Assembly: GCA_034670405.1 (NCBI GenBank) | Contig: JAXDDX010000173.1 | Location: 652,001-716,000, forward strand | Origin: Hoplostethus atlanticus | Lineage: Eukaryota > Chordata > Actinopteri > Trachichthyiformes > Trachichthyidae | Length of the DNA stretch: 64,000 bases | Direction: 5' to 3' | Shown: one piece after another, positions 54,793 to 64,000 of the stretch | Layout of the letters: each line of letters begins with the position of its first letter | How positions within the stretch are numbered: the first letter of the stretch is position 1 | Notes under the pieces: generated by a model | What the model was told of the DNA's origin: nothing | The model's input: only the letters and a program-made list of their open reading frames with translations | The model's database searches: none | Made by a program: the position numbers and the translations under genes

Positions 54793-56922
54793 TCAAATCA
54801 AATCAAATCACATTTATTTGTATAGCCCTTAATCACTGTTACAGTCTCTAAGGGCTTCACAGTGCCCAACATGAAACAATAAATGGTTAGTACACGACAT
54901 CCCCCAGCCTTAGACCCTCACAGAGGACAAGGAAAAACTCCCACAAAACCTTTTAGGGTAAAAATGGGAGAAACCTTGGGAGGGGCTACTCAGAGAGGGA
55001 TCCCCATACCAGGACGGTTGTGCGTGCAATAGATGCCGGGTTTGGGCAAGCAGCGTATACACAATGTATAAAAGTATATTATGGTGGGACATCCAGATCT
55101 GATGGGGCGGCATCACAGCAGACGGCAGCTCAGTCAGCGTCATCATAGGACTGGGGGACCACGCAGGCGCCAACACTGCCCAGATAGGAGAACGCAAACG
55201 CCCGCTCAGTCAGCATCGTCCTAGGAGTGGGGGACCACGCAGACACCAACACTGCCAAGCTGCAGCCTGGAACAGATAGGAGACACACCCATACACACAC
55301 TCTCACTCACACAGACAAACATGACCAGCATCAGTGGACAGGAGCAGGTAGACCAGGAGAATAGGACATGTAGGCAGGATGCTAATATCCATCGGCAGGA
55401 CCCTGAGCTAGGGTGAGCTAGCTGGTCTAGCCTTACTCTGAGAAGAGACTGAGCCACTCCCTCAAGGCTGGTCAAATGATAAAGAGAATAAATGGGTTTT
55501 TAGCCTTGATAGAGCCTGCCTCTCTGATTGAGGCAGGCAGACTGTTCCATAGATAGGGAGCCCGGTAAGAAAAGGATCTGTTACCTGCAGTTTTCTTTTT
55601 GACTGCTGGGATAGACAGGTAGCCAGCGTCCTGTGATCTGAGGGCGCGTGGTGGTTTATATGGTTTAATCAGATCGGATAAATAGGACGGTGCCATCCCA
55701 TGTAATGATTTATATGTAAGTAAAAGCACCTTAAAGTCACACCTGACCTGAATTGGAAGCCAGTGTAGATGAGGATAGGATGGGAGTTATATGGTCGAAT
55801 TTCCTAGTTTTGGTCAGGATTCTGGCAGCAGCATTCTGGACCAGTTGTAGTTTTTTAGTACGCCCAGTAGGTAAGCCCGAAAAAAGGACATTGCAATAAT
55901 CGATTCTGGATGATACAAAGCCATGTACTAAAATTTCTGCGTCTGCCTCTGTTAGCATGGGTCGAATTTTGGCAATATTGCGAAGATGATAAGATTCAAG
56001 ATTCAAGATAAAGATAAAGATAAAGATAAAGATAAAACGCTGTTTTAGTGGTCTCCTTAATATGCAACTCGAATGAGAGGGTAGGGTTGAATTTTACCCC
56101 AAGGTTTTTAACGTATGGGCTCTGGGAGATTACACAACTATCAAAGTTAAGAGTACTATTCTCAAATAAGTGTCTATGTCTAGCTGGTCCCACAATCAGC
56201 ATCTCAGTTTTGTTGCCATTAAGAAGTAGGAAGTTTAGGGACATCCAACATTTGACCTCCGATAGGCAGGCCTCTAGTTTTTGGAATTGGGTGTTATCGG
56301 TTGGTTTGACTGGTATGTAAATTTGGGTGTCATCGGCATAGGAATGGAAGTTATTGCCAAATTTGCGAATGATGCCCCGAAGTGGTAGCATATAGATAGA
56401 GAATAGCAGTGGTCCTAGGACAGAGCCTTGTGGCACACCAAAGTCCATATTGCAACACTCAGGTCAGACGCGGTGTGATCTATTGAGTAGATAAGACCTA
56501 AACCAAGAAAGGGCTGATCCCCGGATACCAATATAATGTTCAAGACAGTTCAGTAGTATCGTATGGTCAATTGTGTCGAAGGCTGCACTCAGATCAAGTA
56601 GCAATAGTGCTGAGGTTGTGTTGGAGTCAATAGCTAACAGAAGGTCATTGACCACTCTCGTGAGTGCTGTTTCAGTTGAGTGAAAGAATCTAAAGCCAGA
56701 TTGGAAGGGATCAAGTAGGTTGTTTTTTGACAAAAAATCCGTAAGTTGACTGGCTACTGTTCATTCAAGTAATTTAGAGAGGAACGGCAGATTTGAGATT
56801 GGTCTATAGTTCTGAAGTACTTCGGGATCAAGGTTTGTTTTTTTCAGTAATGGCTTGATCACGGCCGTTTTAAAGGCGGAGGGCACAGTGCCAGTGGAGA
56901 GTGACCGATTAATCATATAGAG
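54793..56922 (-). mobile_element. L2 LINE, RT to 3' end (downstream part)
   Basis: The - strand reads down from 56922: [54 protein letters not shown] (motif A), [17 protein letters not shown] (motif B), [12 protein letters not shown] (motif C intact). Then VSSRIDYCNVLFSGLPTG and WNSLPASIREAG follow. The 3'-UTR (54793-55470) ends in ATTTGA repeats. Stops and frameshifts occur, including a GATAAA hexanucleotide expansion at 56008-56036. The element is split by the hAT at 56923 and resumes at 61134. Confidence 0.85.
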
Positions 56923-57889
56923 CAGTGGTTCCCAAACTTTTTCAAACCAAGGCACCCCTTCATAGTCAATTTCTTTTCACGGCACCCCCCACCCCCCCCA
57001 CCCCCTTTAAGCTAAAAATGACACCATGAATATGTTATAAGAATGTATTTTAATGAACTGGCATCAATATGAAGTGAAATAAAATAACTTCTTAAAATGA
57101 AACATTATTCTCAACCACTCAGCTAATGATGAGAAAAATTAGATGTCAACCATTTTGATTGACTTGTTTGAACTAAGACTATATTTGTTGCTGTGTGTGA
57201 TTTATGCAGATTTACAGATCAATGTTTAACTTAAAATAATAATAATAAATAAATATAGCCGCAAGCCGCGATTCGCGGGTTCAAACCATTTTGTTACGGC
57301 AAACTGCATGCAGAGTGACAGAAGAAGATAAATTCCACAAACAAATATATGCAGTTAACTGTATGTTTAAGTAAGCAAGGCCACTAGGACAAAACTCTGT
57401 TTTGAAACAAAAAGGTATTAGTGTGGATGTAGTCTCAGAGAGAAGGATACACAGAGGCTACACTTTCTGATTTGTTGAGTGAGTATCTCAATGGCATCAA
57501 CTGGAAGGAATGCCAGGCTGCAGCACACGAAAATGAACTCGCTTGACATTATTATGTATGAAACTGCCAATGAGATTTATTTACTTGTTAATCGAAGGTG
57601 CCGAAATGCCGTTCCGGTGTCGTAGTATTTTCCCACTCCCCCGCAGAATCTGACTCCCCTTCGCGTGAATGCGCGCACACTTAACACGTTACATTCTGTG
57701 GTCAATTTACGTGATTTCTATCATAAATTTTTGGGTTTTCGGGTTAAATATGATTCGGTAGCCAACTGTAAACAGTCAGCTTCAGTTTACTGCAGGATAT
57801 ATGAATAATGAAAGAGTAGTAAATCGGCAGGAAGACGATTTTATGCGGGATTTCGTTTTATCATATTTCATCATTGTTGTGCACGTGTC

Positions 57890-58567
57890 AAAACAATAAT
57901 TGTTCACTGAGAAAAATTAAGTCTCTCCTGATTGAACTAAAACCTGACTCCTCTAAGAATGCAAGATGTGACCCTCACCAAATTCACTCAGCGGGCATAT
58001 CTGGACCTCTATTACATATTTATAAAGTCTTGTGAAACTAGTCAATACAGGGGAGAAATTAGGAGGGGAGTCAAATTTTGATGGGTCAGTTTTTACATCC
58101 AACAAAATCTGACTCCCCTATTATATTAGGAATGCAAGATGTGACACTCACCAAATTCACTCAGCAGGCATATATTGACCTCTAGTACTTATGTATAAAG
58201 TCTTGTGTAACTAGTCAATACAGGGGAGAAATTAGGGGGGGGGGGAGTCAAATTTTGATGGGTCAGTTTTTACATCGAACAAAATCTGACTCCCCTCCTA
58301 TATTAACAAAGCAAGATGTGACACTCACCAAATTCACTCAGCAGGCATATATTGACCTCTACTAGGGTGAGTGGGGGTGGGGGTCATAATTTAAGTGCTG
58401 AAGAAGATTTGCTTAGTTGTAACTTTCTGCTGGGATTTAATAGTTTTGAAATGTTACTCAACATGAAGTAAGCCTTGTTGGAAAAATAGACTTGGCTTTA
58501 CTCGTGTCACTGACCCATCAAAATTTGACTCCCCCCCTAATTTCTCCCCTGTATTGACTAGTTACAC
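57890..58567 (+). repeat. 180-bp tandem array closed by an inverted copy
   Basis: Nearly three units contain AAGATGTGACACTCACC, AAATTCACTCAGCAGGCATA, AACTAGTCAATACAGGGGAG and AGTCAAATTTTGATGGGTCA. The array ends at 58500-58567 with the inverse complement of the last two blocks, giving a fold-back arrangement. Confidence 0.8.
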
Positions 58568-58574
58568 AATGACG

Positions 58575-58690
58575 TTGGCATTTTCGCGTGTTGGGAGACT
58601 GTGCAGGGATCTATATTGCTGCCTGCATCCTACAACAGAACAAGTGGAGAGTTGACATCGCGCCATAGATGTTGTTGTTGTTGTAGTTCC
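58575..58690 (-). pseudogene. THAP-like zinc-finger fragment 2
   Basis: The - strand reads MARCQLSTCSVVGCRQQYRS then LHSLPTRENANV. CSVVGC and the following LHSLP match the start of a THAP domain. About 110 bp are shared with 25125-25240. It stops before the W/P-containing core. It is a captured transposase fragment, not a host gene. Confidence 0.5.
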
Positions 58691-59169
58691 AATGTTCGCA
58701 AAGTTATGGTGCATTCCATTGTACTCGGAAAAAACAAATTCCAAAACGGAAAAGTGCAATAGAACAGTCATTCAAGTCGGAATTCCCTGTCGGAAACTCG
58801 GGCAAGATCCAACTGGCCTGAGTTCGCCGATATAAACATACCTGACGTCACTACTACACGTCAATATATCGGTGCACACCGTGAACAGTCAATTTTTACT
58901 TCATATGTTGTTTTAGTTATGAAAACATGTTGAAACAACTTTGTAGTTTACATTTGTAATGTAGTTCAGTTGATTTGAGCTCAACGTTATGAGATAGAAG
59001 TCTTTACTAGCGTGCGGTACTAGCCTAGATGAATCACATTTAGATTGGAGGTTTAGAATACCGACTCGGAATTATAGATTTCCGAGTACAAGGGAATGCA
59101 CCATAAGCAACAGCTTTGAGATGACGTGGTGGGCATGCTCTGTGAAGGGTTGGATTATGCTAACAGTGG

Positions 59170-59800
59170 CCTGTTATGATATCTAAAGAGGGGAACTTTC
59201 AAAATGGCGCTCCCTGTTGTACAATTTTAAGAATTTTACAAACTTAGTGCAACATAAAGTCCACCAAATTTGGTGATGTTTGGACAAACTGTCATTGATT
59301 TATGGCCAAATTTGCACCAGGCCCATGCACATGTTTGGAACTGGTTGTGCCCCCTATTGAGCAATTTCAAAATAATTTTACACATGTGGTTCAACATTGT
59401 TATCAAACATATCCTGCAAGTTTTGTAATGATTGGACAAAACATTTCTGATTTATAGTCAGATTTGTGTTATGCCACGCCCATTTCTTGGCATTTGTAGC
59501 GCCCCCTAGTGGTAGATTTTAGTGAAACTTTCAGTGTATGTTTCAGGTACTTATGTGGACATATCCTGCGAGTTTTGTAATGATTGGACAAACAATTTCT
59601 GATTTATAGTCAGATTTGTGTTATGCCACGCCCATTTTCTGGCATTTGTAGCGCCCCCTAGTGGTCGATTTGAATGAAACTTTCAGGGTGTGTTTCAGGT
59701 ACTTATGTGGACATATCCTGCAGGTTTTGTGATGATTGGCCCAACGGTTGTTGACTTTAGTGTAATTATATGCTGAGCCACGCCCTTTTGAAGTTCATTG
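59170..59800 (+). repeat. Period-175 tandem repeats
   Basis: Units contain GTAATGATTGGACAAA, GATTTATAGTCAGATTTGTG, TTATGCCACGCCCAT and GCGCCCCCTAGTGGT. Three copies diverge gradually. Non-coding. Confidence 0.7.
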
Positions 59801-60477
59801 GTCAATATCTTGAAAACTAAATAAGATATCACCAAGCTTTATATAACTTTTGATAAGCTTGGTCCAATAATGATCCACAGAAAATTTGGTAGCAATCGGA
59901 CCTACGGTCTAGGAGGAGATGTGTTTTTCCAAAAATTAAAAATGGCGGAAAATCTAGTCAGGCGGACTTTAGTGCTTCTTGAGGCTTTTTTGTAGAACAT
60001 GTTGAGCTGGACTTGTGTGTCAAATTTCAAGTCAATCGGACGCACGGTGTGAGGGGCGTGGCCTTTCCAAAATTTTGCTTTTGGGCCTTAATTACAGCGC
60101 CACCATCTGGCCGATTGGGCTCATGTTTCTTGGGAAGCATTTGCACATCATTTCCAGTTATTGGGCCAAGTTTCATGGTTTTAGCTCATTCCAGCTCACG
60201 GGAATTTGCGACGCGGCATAAGACAACAAAGAATAATAAACCGAGGTTTAAAACAATAGGGTTCTACCCCTCCGGGGTTTGAACCCTAATAAACCGAGGT
60301 GAAAAACAATAGGGTTCTACCCCTCCGGGGTTTGAACCCTAATTATGTTAATTGATAAAATAGAAAAAAGTGCATTTATTTTGCTTTGTTCAAAACGTAA
60401 AATAAGCCTACTTTTTAGGTTAATAAGAAAAACAAAGAACGAAAATAACTCCGCGTATGGAGCAATCAGGCATTTTA

Positions 60478-60943
60478 GTGGGACGTGTGAGCCTGCTGTT
60501 GAGAGCACAGTCTCTTGATGCAGGGAGAGATTGAAGAGAGTGCAACGCGTAGATCTGACTCCACTGACAGGCGATGACTTCTCTTGCTTTTCACGTATGT
60601 CAGGGATGAGAAAGCCAGCTCACACAAGTATGATGTTGGGAACGGCAATAGCACACTGATTGCGCAGTTTGCCAGAGATGGATATTCGTGTCCCACAAGC
60701 AGCCAAAACTTGTCCGACAACATTTCTCCAAACTTCAATCTCAAAGTGCGATCCATTTTCAGTTCTGCAAGTTCTTCCTGGGCTTTGATTGTCAACTTCT
60801 TTGCTGATTCTGATGATCGGGAGTTGAAAGGATCGCGGATCCAGTCATAGTCTTCATTCTTCGAAGCGGGGAAATAACACTCAAACCTTTCATCGAGCGT
60901 TTTCAGATGCGCCGCTATCCCTTTGAATGCGCATTTTAACAGT
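60478..60943 (-). pseudogene. hAT transposase C-terminal (dimerisation) domain
   Basis: The - strand encodes CAFKGIAAHLKTLDERFECY, then FWLLVGHEYPSLANCAISVL, LPFPTSYLCELAFSSLTYVK, SHRLSVESDLRVALSSISP and ends QQQAHTSH with a stop at 60478. This is the hAT C-terminal dimerisation region as in ZBED5/SCAND3-type Charlie elements. The BED finger and most of the catalytic core are missing, so it cannot act as a transposase. Confidence 0.85.
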
Positions 60944-61133
60944 TTTTTTTTTAATATGAACGATTTCGATGTTTATTGCTTATTTCTTCTGTTTTTACAA
61001 TGACATGTTTCAAATGTAATATAAAATGTAGTTCAAATGTAGCCTATTTTTATGTGATGAAACGTTATTAAATAGACACAGATCTTGCGGCACCCCTGGC
61101 CAGTCATTACGGCACCCACTTTGGGAACCACTG

Positions 61134-61440
61134 ATATAGAGAATGGAGGGTCCTAGGATAGGGAAAAGTTCTTTAAGTAGTTTAGCAGGCAGAGGGTCTA
61201 GCATGCAGGTCGTGGGTTTCGAAGACAGAATTAACCTGGTGAGAGAGTCTAAGGAAACTAAATCAAACTGTGAGAAAAGACAGTCAGCCCGGGAAACACC
61301 AAGTGAACTTTTCAGGGGCGAGACGGCACCACCAGTGGAGAGTGTACTGGTGATCTCATCTCTAATCAGCGTGATTTTCTGATTAAAAAAGGACATGAAA
61401 TCATTCGGAGAAAACAGAGGGGGAGGGATTCCGTGTTAGC
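61134..61440 (-). mobile_element. L2 LINE, upstream part
   Basis: The - strand reads MSFFNQKITLIRDEITSTLS, FSQFDLVSLDSLTRLILSSK and LDPLPAKLLKELFPILGPSI, the pre-RT region of L2 ORF2. It stops at the hAT border and continues at 56914 with the next RT block. The 5' end of the copy is lost. Confidence 0.85.
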
Positions 61441-61762
61441 TTAGCAACAGTGTGGAATAGAAACTTTGGTAGTTCCAATTCACTGTTCTATTCTGGAACA
61501 TTTATAACCCTTTATGATGTCATCAATTAGAGTGTTAGAATACATTAGAATGCATTTTAGAATGATCACACACCGGGGAGACAGTACTCCTCAAAAAGGT
61601 TAAACTACTATATTCCCATTTGTGTTTCTAACCAATTCCAAAGAGTACCTGATTCTTCTTGGTATGATCAAATACCCACGCAGCACTCCCATCTCTTTAT
61701 TCACATCAATTAAAGGGTTTATATAACGCCGAGGAAGACCCATGTCTCATCCTATGTCCATC

Positions 61763-61927
61763 ATGGCCTGTCCATTCATAGATGAGGTTGTGGTCGTGGA
61801 TGAGGGAGGGATTGTACGCAGCGCTTTACAAAGAGAAATAACTTTCAGGGACAGATCAGACCCGCTAGTTTACCCGGACCAACATTTGTTTGAGCGGTAT
61901 AGGTTCTCAGGTGAAAGCATTAATTAG
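61763..61927 (+). pseudogene. HARBI1-like transposase N-terminal exon fragment
   Basis: The + strand starts MACPFIDEVVVVDEGGIVRS and ends SDPLVYPDQHLFERYRFSGE then a stop, the typical N-terminus of fish Harbinger transposases (MACPF.., D.L.. YLFERYRFS). The DDE domain is missing. It faces the Myb-like exon at 62162, so the element kept both gene starts and lost the middle. Confidence 0.75.
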
Positions 61928-62161
61928 ATCTGCAGATTACTAATGCCACATATAGAAAACAGCACACACGACAGTAAAACTCTCACAGTCCCACAGATTG
62001 TGTGCATTGCAAGTGGTACATTTACAGTCTTGAGGTTTCATATATGGCATGGTTTCATGTATAATATTTTTAGCACAGCTTTTCAGTGTTTTAATTTTGT
62101 TTGAACACGTGATATTGAATTAGGTCTATCCAAATTGTTAGTTTTTAATTCAACAACTTAC

Positions 62162-62330
62162 GCATTCAATCGATCAGCAATTTGTTGCCAAGCTCTCTCC
62201 CTTTATTTATGGCAATCTTATTTCCCTTTTTAGTTATAATATGCTTGAATTCTTCATAGACTTCCACTAAAAGTTGCTGCTCAGTGGCCGTAAACATTGC
62301 GCCTCTGTCTTTAGCGTCATTTTTTGACAT
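62162..62330 (-). pseudogene. Harbinger Myb-like first exon
   Basis: The - strand starts MSKNDAKDRGAMFTATEQQL and continues LVEVYEEFKHIITKKGNK. A one-base loss shifts the frame, after which RERAWQQIADRLNA is followed by the donor gtaagt at 62161. The intron position after ..NA is the same as in the copy at 17263. It is the first exon of the Harbinger DNA-binding partner gene. Confidence 0.72.
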
Positions 62331-62399
62331 GATGAATCGATCAGATCGATGATCGACCTCTCGGGCTGCTTAAATAAACTGTGTACAACTGTGCACATG

Positions 62400-62570
62400 C
62401 AATTATCTGGATTGCTTGAACCTGGCTTGGATTAGCCAGATCACGGTAGATGGAATTCGGCTTTGTGGAACAGCTTTATGCCCGATTGACTTGTTAGGTT
62501 AACTCAAACCAGGCTTTCGAAATTAATCTCCGCTTTTCTAAACTTGCTTTGTGGAACACCCCTCTGTTGT
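62400..62570. mobile_element. Harbinger terminal region
   Basis: Sequence with AACCAGGCTTTCGAAATTAA and CTAAACTTGCTTTGTGGAAC ends near ACACCCCT. From the right it begins GGGGTGTTCCACAAAGCAAG, comparable to the GGGG.CCGTTCCAGAAAGC end at 18041. A matching left end was not found. Confidence 0.5.
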
Positions 62571-62779
62571 GCATATAGTTTGTTAATAGTGAGATAGTTA
62601 AGCATGAAAATCATGCTTTTACAATGAGCTATGGCTAAACATAATTTCAAACTGGTTTTGGCAAAAATAACTTTTAGTTAAATCCTATCCACTTTTTAAA
62701 CCACTTTGGTTTTAACCAAATACAAATCAAATTTTGTTGGTTGAACAAATGCAAATATAAATAGTGGCATCTCCGCATA

Positions 62780-62930
62780 CCCCGACCGACAATATCCCCA
62801 GTCAAGGTCAGCGAGGTCCACCCCTGCTGCGAACAGTCTGCCTTCCCCTCGTGAGTCGCCAAATGGTGTTCCAGAACCTCTTTGAAGTCGCCCGAAAGTC
62901 ATCCTCCATAGACTCACTAAACTCCTCCCA
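62780..62930 (-). pseudogene. Non-LTR retrotransposon linker fragment
   Basis: The - strand reads SMEDDFRATSKRFWNTIWRL then LTLTGDIVGR, a segment found upstream of the RT domain in an abundant fish LINE group. The family is not assigned. Regions 62931-63338 and 63504-64000 are AT-rich intron DNA without other recognisable features. Confidence 0.5.
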
Positions 62931-63338
62931 CACCCACAGCTGCAGCTACAGCCTTTCTGGCCTACCAGTACCTGCTACAACTGATAGAATAGAGACTAGG
63001 GCTAAAAAAAGTAAATTTAACATAAATCTACTTTAACTATTCACGTTTAGCTATAACTTTACTGTATGGATCTAGATCCACTCTTCCTCACTCATAGACT
63101 GTGTTTGACAAATTAACATCTTATAATATTGTATCGGTTCATATTTAAATTTGTCAGCTAGCAGGATTTGTCTGACTGTCTTTTTGTTTGGAAACCCTTC
63201 AAATTATAGCTCCCTTATTTCCAGAATTACAATGAAATTAGACAGTAGCAAAATATGAGGTATGAATTGTTATACAGAAACTACTAATAATGTATGAAAG
63301 AGACAGTTTTTCACATATCTTTGTCTCTCTCTTTCTAG

Positions 63339-63503
63339 GGATATGATAGCTACAGGCTGTGAGGATAAAAATGTTCGAGTCTACTACCTGGCCACCAGCT
63401 CAGACCAGCCTCTTAAGGTGTTCACTGGTCACCTAGCTAAAGTGTTCCACGTCCGCTGGTCTCCACTCAGAGAGGGTATATTGTGTTCTGGATCAGATGA
63501 TGG
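63339..63503 (+). CDS. wdr17: wdr17 exon (last in window)
   Basis: A 165-bp exon after ctttctag encodes DMIATGCEDKNVRVYYLATS, then a new GH-started blade (FTGHLAKVFHVRWSPLREG) ending in CSGSDDG. The donor is gtgggt and the exit phase is 2. The repeat begun here is incomplete, so at least one further exon supplying the WD dipeptide and the remaining repeats must lie beyond 64000. Confidence 0.94.
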
Positions 63504-64000
63504 GTGGGTACATACACAAAAAGGTAGATGTAATGATAAAATATTTTCTTAGATGGAAATTTTATTGGACAATTTGGTCACTGTATCAATAATTTGATAC
63601 TGCATAGAAAAAGTATGGAGTTTATTAAAAATAAATTATTATTTATTAAAATGGGCAAGTTCCTGTTTTTTTGTCTCTATCCCTGGTGGTAAGCGGTGCT
63701 GTCGTGTTTCTGCACTGATCTTCCCAGAGATCACTTGTCATTCAAACAGTGTGGCCAGTACTGTGACGTCTTTTCCTTGGAATTTCCTTGATGGAATTTG
63801 AGTTTCTGTTGGTTGTGCTCTTTTCTTTCTTTGTTCAGCCATGGTGGCTATCACTGCTCATGCTCATCTAATTCTATTTATTCCAAACAAAGTGGAAACA
63901 TAAAAAAACAACACTGTTAATTATGTAATATTAATAATGATAATGATGCACTTTTCAAAATACAGTTACAAAGTGCTTAACAAAATAAATATATATGTAG

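Larger units (their letters stand above)
57235..60345. mobile_element. Helentron-like non-autonomous element (tentative)
   Basis: It starts near ATAGCCGCAAGCCGCGATTC with GGGTTCAAACC. It ends with a hairpin-forming GGGTTCTACCCCTCCGGGG and TTTGAACCCTAA, so GGGTTCAAACC is inverted at the two ends. The 3' unit of about 58 bp is present twice (60232-60345). There is no coding capacity. The interior has period-175 repeats with GCGCCCCCTAGTGG (59400-59760) and a period-180 array. A hairpin followed by CTAA and the subterminal inverted repeats suggest a Helentron/Helitron group member. Confidence 0.45.
56923..61133 (-). mobile_element. hAT-Charlie-like transposon with perfect 8-bp TSD
   Basis: The ends are inverted repeats, CAGTGGTTCCCAAACTTT on the left and CAGTGGTTCCCAAAGTGG from the right. 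ATATAGAG at 56915-56922 and 61134-61141 is a perfect 8-bp duplication. It carries a C-terminal transposase fragment (60478-60943) and a large Helentron-like insertion. It inserted into the L2 LINE, whose coding is restored when it is removed. Confidence 0.92.
5006..63503 (+). other. wdr17: wdr17 gene span, nine internal exons
   Basis: This span covers the visible part of a WD40-repeat protein gene that I recognise as the fish orthologue of vertebrate WDR17. The nine exons join in phase (2-1, 2-1, 2-1, 2-0, 0-1, 2-0, 0-2, 1-2, 1-2) and all introns are GT-AG. The encoded order matches my memory of WDR17: an acidic linker with TDEEDPVTALEWD, then WD repeats ending in GSDDG. No start codon, promoter, stop or poly-A site of the gene is in the window. 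Exons total 1159 bp in 58.5 kb. WD40 proteins are usually scaffolds for protein complexes. The specific role of WDR17 is poorly known, and the sequence adds nothing on that. Confidence 0.92.

Overview
The window looks like teleost fish nuclear DNA. One vertebrate gene runs through it on the + strand: wdr17, a WD40-repeat protein. Nine internal coding exons can be placed between 5006 and 63503, with matching reading phases and GT-AG borders at every join. They total 1159 bp (386 codons). The first roughly 230 codons and the C-terminal half of the protein lie outside the window. Nearly everything else is intron, and the introns are unusually full of transposable elements. The mix (BEL/Pao, Tx1-like L1, L2 and CR1-like LINEs, a Polinton remnant, several hAT types, Harbinger, Tc1/mariner, tRNA-derived SINEs, solo LTRs) is typical of fish.

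Layout. 1-4000: a broken BEL/Pao element on the - strand, holding an LTR that itself holds hAT copy A, and an L2 fragment. 5006-5116: first visible exon. 5117-13901: intron with minisatellites, hAT copy B inside a fold-back repeat, and a long CR1-like LINE. 13902-14042: exon. 14043-38985 is a 24.9-kb intron. It contains a ZBED-type hAT and a solo LTR, both inside one SINE; a Harbinger remnant; a Tx1 LINE split by a 6759-bp Polinton remnant (21172-27930) that carries hAT copy C, a solo LTR and a THAP fragment; a second RT family fused to Tx1 sequence; and a second Tx1 copy that holds a SINE, an L2 3' end and a 3229-bp unclassified inverted-repeat transposon (34256-37484). 38986-50022: six clustered exons, with a BEL gag/protease fragment and a Tc1 fragment in the introns. 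50023-63338: intron with a mariner-like element, CR1/L2 LINEs, a 4211-bp hAT (56923-61133) interrupting an L2, a Helentron-like insertion inside that hAT, and a second Harbinger remnant. 63339-63503: last visible exon.

Several insertions are proven by exact target-site duplications read directly from the sequence, so the nesting order can be reconstructed. No CRISPR array, operon or bacterial-type system is present. I found no complete, evidently active new system. The most notable items are the Polinton remnant with perfect TTTATA duplications, the unclassified 3.2-kb transposon with an internally repeated Cys-rich protein, the three-copy CAGGGTACCC hAT family with a MADF-like fragment on its reverse strand, and a wdr17 acceptor whose polypyrimidine tract is a CT microsatellite.
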